Shown here: one piece after another, positions 61,364 through 64,000 of the stretch
Layout of the letters: each line of letters opens with the position of its first letter
How positions within the stretch are numbered: the stretch's first letter is position 1
DNA from: Xenorhabdus griffiniae
GTDB taxonomy: Bacteria > Pseudomonadota > Gammaproteobacteria > Enterobacterales > Enterobacteriaceae
DNA length: 64,000 bases
NCBI RefSeq assembly: GCF_001028135.1
Contig: NZ_LDNM01000008.1
Span: 46,580-110,579, forward strand
Direction: 5' to 3'
Program-made: the position numbers and the translations under genes
The notes under the pieces: model-generated
Database searches by the model: none
What the model saw: only the letters and a program-made list of their open reading frames with translations
Told to the model about the DNA's origin: nothing

Positions 61364-61453
61364 CCTCTTTCGAGGTAAGAGGTATGGTTCAGGGTTCAAA
61401 CGAAACCCGCATCTTCCTGAATTTACCTTGCAGTGCCGTTATCAGGCTGCAAG
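61364..61453 (+). other. Structured segment in the exbB leader
   Basis: Three successive small stems: cctctt/aagagg (61364-61369 and 61377-61382), gggtt/aaccc (61392-61396 and 61404-61408) and cttgcag/ctgcaag (61427-61433 and 61447-61453). Together they suggest a folded 5' untranslated region between the Fur box and exbB. I match no known riboswitch. Confidence 0.4.
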
Positions 61454-61484
61454 AGGGCGAAGATACAGGGTTAAAAGGTGGGCC

Positions 61485-61517
61485 ATGACGCAGGACATAT
61501 TAGGATTAGCAAGATGA
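61485..61517 (+). CDS. Possible 10-residue leader ORF upstream of exbB
   Basis: ATG at 61485 with AAGG six bases upstream, encoding MTQDILGLAR and stopping at TGA 61515-61517. That stop overlaps the ATG of the next tiny ORF (ATGA). Its length makes chance likely; the reason to list it is its place in an overlapping chain ending at exbB. Confidence 0.25.
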   Translation: MTQDILGLAR

Positions 61518-61576
61518 GTAAACGCGATTCACTGCTAAGTAACAGAATCTATAAGAAAGAGAGTAAGGCTAACTGA
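61514..61576 (+). CDS. Possible 20-residue leader ORF coupled to exbB
   Basis: ATG 61514-61516 with AGGA eight bases upstream, encoding a basic 20-residue peptide starting MSKRDSLLSN and ending KESKAN. Its TGA (61574-61576) overlaps the exbB ATG by one base (TGATG). Ribosomes finishing it could reinitiate on exbB. No homologue is known to me. It could be a true small gene or a coincidence. Confidence 0.35.
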   Translation: MSKRDSLLSNRIYKKESKAN

Positions 61577-62571
61577 TGCGTAATTTGACAGCTTCTATTC
61601 TATTGGCACTCGGATTAACAAGTTCAGCATGGGCTGACACCACGCCAGCCACACCAGAAAATCAGTCCGCTGCTCAGGTAGCCGCTTCTCCGGCAGCACC
61701 AGCATCTTCCGCAGCACCACAAGCGGCTGAACCAACAACTGATGCACCAACAACCGCAGATGCGCCAATTGTGGCAGCGGATACAGCGGAAAATGTAACC
61801 GTGACAGAAACCGTGACGACTGAAACCGTTGCGGCACCTAGTGAAGACGTTTCTGGCAACCCGTCCGGCGGCTTTGCAACGGATTTATCTGTTTGGAGCA
61901 TGTACCAAAACGCAGATGCAGTAGTAAAAACCGTCATGGTGGGGTTGGTGGTTGCTTCTGTCATCACATGGGCGCTGCTGTTCTCCAAAGGGGCTGAACT
62001 TTTAATGGCCCGCCGCCGTTTGTGCAAGGAGCAATTGGCTTTGGTTGACGTTGCCAATCTGGATGCGGCAGTGAAGATTGCAACAGATTTTGGCAATCGC
62101 AGCGTCAGTCGTCTGTTGTTGAGTGAAGCACAGTCAGAGCGCACCCTGTCTGCTGACAGCATTGACAAGGTTGGAATTAAAGAGCGAACTTCGTTCCGTA
62201 TGGAACGTGCCGTCGCAGCAATTAGTCGCCATATGGGGCGGGGTAACGGTTATCTGGCGACCATTGGTGCAATTTCTCCATTTGTGGGGCTGTTTGGTAC
62301 TGTTTGGGGGATCATGAACAGTTTTATCGGCATCGCGCATTCACAAACGACTAACCTGGCTGTGGTTGCACCAGGGATTGCGGAAGCCCTGTTAGCGACA
62401 GCATTGGGGCTGGTGGCAGCGATCCCTGCGGTAGTGATTTATAACGTTTTTGCCCGCGTTATTTCGTCATACCGTGGTCAGGTGGGTGACATGGCCGCTA
62501 AAGCAATCCTATTGCTGGGGCGTGATCTTGATCTGGTTGAAAGCAAAGCAGAAAAAACAGAAGCAAGGTAA
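61576..62571 (+). CDS. exbB: TonB-system energising protein ExbB, long form
   Basis: Inner-membrane proton-channel subunit that, with ExbD, powers TonB for siderophore, haem and cobalamin uptake. 331 residues, longer than E. coli ExbB (244), because of a cleavable signal peptide (ASILLALGLTSSAWA) and a periplasmic Ala/Pro/Thr-rich extension (about residues 22-95) before the first membrane helix, as in the long ExbB proteins of several other genera. The MotA/ExbB core has TIGAISPFVGLFGTVWGIMNSF and APGIAEALLATALGLVAAIPAV. exbD follows after 6 bp. Confidence 0.96.
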   Translation: MRNLTASILLALGLTSSAWADTTPATPENQSAAQVAASPAAPASSAAPQAAEPTTDAPTTADAPIVAADTAENVTVTETVTTETVAAPSEDVSGNPSGGFATDLSVWSMYQNADAVVKTVMVGLVVASVITWALLFSKGAELLMARRRLCKEQLALVDVANLDAAVKIATDFGNRSVSRLLLSEAQSERTLSADSIDKVGIKERTSFRMERAVAAISRHMGRGNGYLATIGAISPFVGLFGTVWGIMNSFIGIAHSQTTNLAVVAPGIAEALLATALGLVAAIPAVVIYNVFARVISSYRGQVGDMAAKAILLLGRDLDLVESKAEKTEAR

Positions 62572-62577
62572 TAAATT

Positions 62578-63003
62578 ATGGCAATGCGTCTTAATGAAGA
62601 TTTGGACGATAACGGTGAACTGCATGAAATTAACGTCACGCCGTTTATTGACGTGATGTTAGTACTGCTGATTATTTTCATGGTGGCAGCACCATTGGCA
62701 ACGGTAGATATCAAAGTTGATTTGCCGGCATCAACCGCTAAACCGCAACCACGACCAGAAAAACCGGTATTTTTGACGGTGAAAGCAGATAAGCAGTTGT
62801 ATGTGGGAGAGCAAGCCATTGATCGTGATAACTTGTCTTTGGTATTGGATCAAACCACGCAGTCCAACAAAGACACGACAATTTTCTTCCAGGCTGATAA
62901 AACCGTGGATTATGAAACCCTGATGAGCGTCATGGATTCTCTACGTAAAGCGGGTTATCTCAAAGTGGGATTAGTGGGGATGGAATCCGTTTCTGCGCAA
63001 TAA
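62578..63003 (+). CDS. exbD: TonB-system energising protein ExbD
   Basis: A 141-residue single-pass inner-membrane protein. The membrane helix at about residues 20-42 contains the essential proton-carrying Asp in NVTPFIDVMLVLLIIF, followed by a periplasmic domain (LTVKADKQLYVGEQ to LKVGLVGME). E. coli ExbD also has 141 residues. Cotranscribed with exbB, followed by a terminator. Confidence 0.97.
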   Translation: MAMRLNEDLDDNGELHEINVTPFIDVMLVLLIIFMVAAPLATVDIKVDLPASTAKPQPRPEKPVFLTVKADKQLYVGEQAIDRDNLSLVLDQTTQSNKDTTIFFQADKTVDYETLMSVMDSLRKAGYLKVGLVGMESVSAQ

Positions 63004-63027
63004 CTTTTCTAAGATGCCCCAAAATAT

Positions 63028-63058
63028 GAACTGCCCGAATCACTAATCGGGCAGTTTT
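63028..63058 (+). terminator. exbBD terminator, copy 1 of a 31-bp direct repeat
   Basis: Arms aactgcccga (63029-63038) and tcgggcagtt (63047-63056) with loop atcactaa, followed by T. The whole 31-bp unit is repeated identically at 63731-63761, so it brackets the toxin-antitoxin module. Confidence 0.92.
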
Positions 63059-63137
63059 AAGTAATCACTCTCATATTTTCTCTTTTATCCCGAATGGCTG
63101 CATATTTCGATTAATGTCTTTATATTTGATTATGTAT

Positions 63138-63147
63138 CTCAATTGAG
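63138..63147. promoter_or_regulatory. Palindrome upstream of dinJ, possible autoregulatory operator
   Basis: Perfect 10-bp palindrome ctcaattgag inside a slightly longer imperfect one, about 40 bp before dinJ. DinJ/YafQ-type antitoxins bind palindromes at their own promoter, so this is a reasonable candidate. Confidence 0.4.
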
Positions 63148-63184
63148 CTACGGTATGTTTATTGATCAACATAGGGGATTCAAC

Positions 63185-63445
63185 ATGGCTGCAAATGCAT
63201 TTGTTCGTGCTCGTATAGATGAAACACTAAAAAATGAAGCTGCTGAAGTACTGGCTAGCATGGGTTTAACGGTATCTGACTTAATCAGAATGACTTTGAC
63301 CAAAGTAGCCAAAGAGAAGGCGTTACCGTTCGATATGCGTATTCCTAACGCACTGACTGCAAAAACCATTGCTGATAGTGAAAACGGTATAAATATCCAT
63401 AAAGCGAAAGATGTTGACGATCTATTTGACAAATTGGGCATTTAA
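63185..63445 (+). CDS. dinJ: Antitoxin DinJ (RelB/DinJ family)
   Basis: An 86-residue antitoxin starting MAANAFVRARIDETLKNEAA, with the ribbon-helix-helix DNA-binding region at about residues 3-45 and a C-terminal toxin-neutralising tail ending HKAKDVDDLFDKLGI. The match to E. coli DinJ (86 residues) is close. I choose the ATG at 63185 with AGGGGA upstream; an in-frame start 14 codons earlier would add residues with no family support. The toxin yafQ follows after 6 bp. Confidence 0.95.
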   Translation: MAANAFVRARIDETLKNEAAEVLASMGLTVSDLIRMTLTKVAKEKALPFDMRIPNALTAKTIADSENGINIHKAKDVDDLFDKLGI

Positions 63446-63451
63446 TGAACC

Positions 63452-63727
63452 ATGAAGCAGCGGGAAATTGAATACTCAAGCCAATTTCAACGAGATTTGA
63501 AACTGGCTCAAAAACGCCATAAGGATATGAGCAAGTTGAAAGATCTAATGAAACTCTTAATTAACAATGAGCTACCTTTACCAACTATATACAAAGATCA
63601 TCCCCTGCAAGGGAATTACAAAGGCTACAGGGATGCTCACATAGAGCCTGATTGGATACTTATTTACAAAATTACTGATAATCTGATTAGATTTGAGAGA
63701 ACAGGAACGCACTCCGATCTATTCTAA
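63452..63727 (+). CDS. yafQ: mRNA interferase toxin YafQ
   Basis: A 91-residue RelE-superfamily ribosome-dependent endoribonuclease, which in E. coli cuts mRNA at AAA codons. All residues known to matter in E. coli YafQ are visible: His in YKDHPLQG, Asp and His in GYRDAHIEPDW, and His in RTGTHSDLF. The toxin therefore looks active. It forms an operon with dinJ. The pair sits between exbD and an insertion sequence, and between two identical terminator copies. Confidence 0.95.
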   Translation: MKQREIEYSSQFQRDLKLAQKRHKDMSKLKDLMKLLINNELPLPTIYKDHPLQGNYKGYRDAHIEPDWILIYKITDNLIRFERTGTHSDLF

Positions 63728-63730
63728 TTG

Positions 63731-63761
63731 GAACTGCCCGAATCACTAATCGGGCAGTTTT
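63731..63761 (+). terminator. dinJ-yafQ terminator, copy 2 of the 31-bp direct repeat
   Basis: Identical over 31 bp to 63028-63058 (stem aactgcccga/tcgggcagtt), starting 3 bp after the yafQ stop. Flanking bases differ between the two copies. Confidence 0.9.
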
Positions 63762-63863
63762 GGGAAAGCACTAATATTGATCCTTCCAGTCAAAAGGCAA
63801 TATAGCTAAATCATACCAATATGGCATAATATCCCAATCCAATATGACAAGGCATAAAGTGAA

Positions 63864-64000
63864 ATGGGTTACAGTCTAGATTTTCGAAAAAGAGTCCTGG
63901 CATACAAAGATAAACATTCGTTGACTTTCGAGCAAACGAGTGTCCATTTTGAGATTTCTATTCGTACCCTGTTCCGGTGGAGCCATAAAATAGAACCTTG
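63864..64000 (+). CDS. IS630-type transposase, N-terminal fragment cut by window edge
   Basis: An ATG at 63864 opens a frame to the window end (45 codons): MGYSLDFRKRVLAYKDKHSL, then a helix-turn-helix-like SVHFEISIRTLFRWSHKIEP. This is the start typical of IS630/Tc1-mariner transposases in enterobacteria. The element's left end probably lies within 63762-63863, but I could not fix the terminal repeat without the right end. Confidence 0.75.
   Translation, partial: MGYSLDFRKRVLAYKDKHSLTFEQTSVHFEISIRTLFRWSHKIEP

Noticed and set aside
61390..61460. tRNA-like GGTTCAAAC segment in the exbB leader
   Set aside because: No acceptor stem, anticodon arm or CCA end can be built around it.

Overview
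The window is chromosomal DNA of a gammaproteobacterium of the order Enterobacterales, most likely Xenorhabdus or a close Morganellaceae relative. Gene order largely follows the Escherichia coli thr/car and serB-trpR-arcA-thr segments. Intergenic DNA is very AT-rich and carries short palindromic repeats. The accessory cluster is of a type known from Xenorhabdus, the xenorhabdin-like dithiolopyrrolones. No rRNA, tRNA or CRISPR array was seen.

Layout: 1-15.8 kb holds carB (cut by the window edge), carA with two ARG boxes, dapB, the ribF-ileS-lspA-fkpB-ispH operon, rpsT, nhaA-nhaR and a DMT exporter. 15.8-19.9 kb holds dnaK-dnaJ with a sigma-32 promoter, and satP. 19.9-34.2 kb is an accessory block sitting between satP and mog, which lie next to each other in E. 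coli. 34.2-41.8 kb holds mog, talB, yaaA and thrLABC with its attenuator. 42.5-50.9 kb holds arcA, creA, rob, gpmB, yjjX, trpR, slt and ettA. 50.9-57.4 kb holds a degenerate ABC ATPase, nadR, radA, serB and ytjB. 57.4-64 kb holds a small membrane protein, an aldo/keto reductase, yghB, metC, exbBD, a dinJ-yafQ toxin-antitoxin module and the start of an IS630-type transposase.

The accessory block is the most interesting region. A minus-strand run encodes a one-module NRPS (Cy-A-PCP, with an adenylation pocket reading the cysteine code DLYNLSLIWK), a GMC flavoprotein oxidoreductase, a type II thioesterase, an acyl-CoA dehydrogenase, a two-domain GNAT acyltransferase, a truncated globin, a metallophosphoesterase, an HFCD-type flavoprotein decarboxylase and an MFS transporter. 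Apart from the phosphoesterase, this is the gene set of holomycin/holothin (dithiolopyrrolone) clusters. Such clusters normally include a thioredoxin-reductase-like dithiol oxidase that closes the disulfide. Here only a short frameshifted remnant of such a gene is visible, next to a small intact thioredoxin. A rhodanese-ArsR regulator with a divergent DUF2938 membrane protein completes the block.

Other points of note: an aldo/keto reductase that has lost two of its four catalytic residues; an ABC ATPase homologue altered in Walker A, Walker B, signature and H-loop; a dinJ-yafQ module bracketed by two identical 31-bp copies of the exbD terminator; two tiny overlapping ORFs in the exbB leader; and a 35-bp palindrome that contains the stop codons of two convergent genes.
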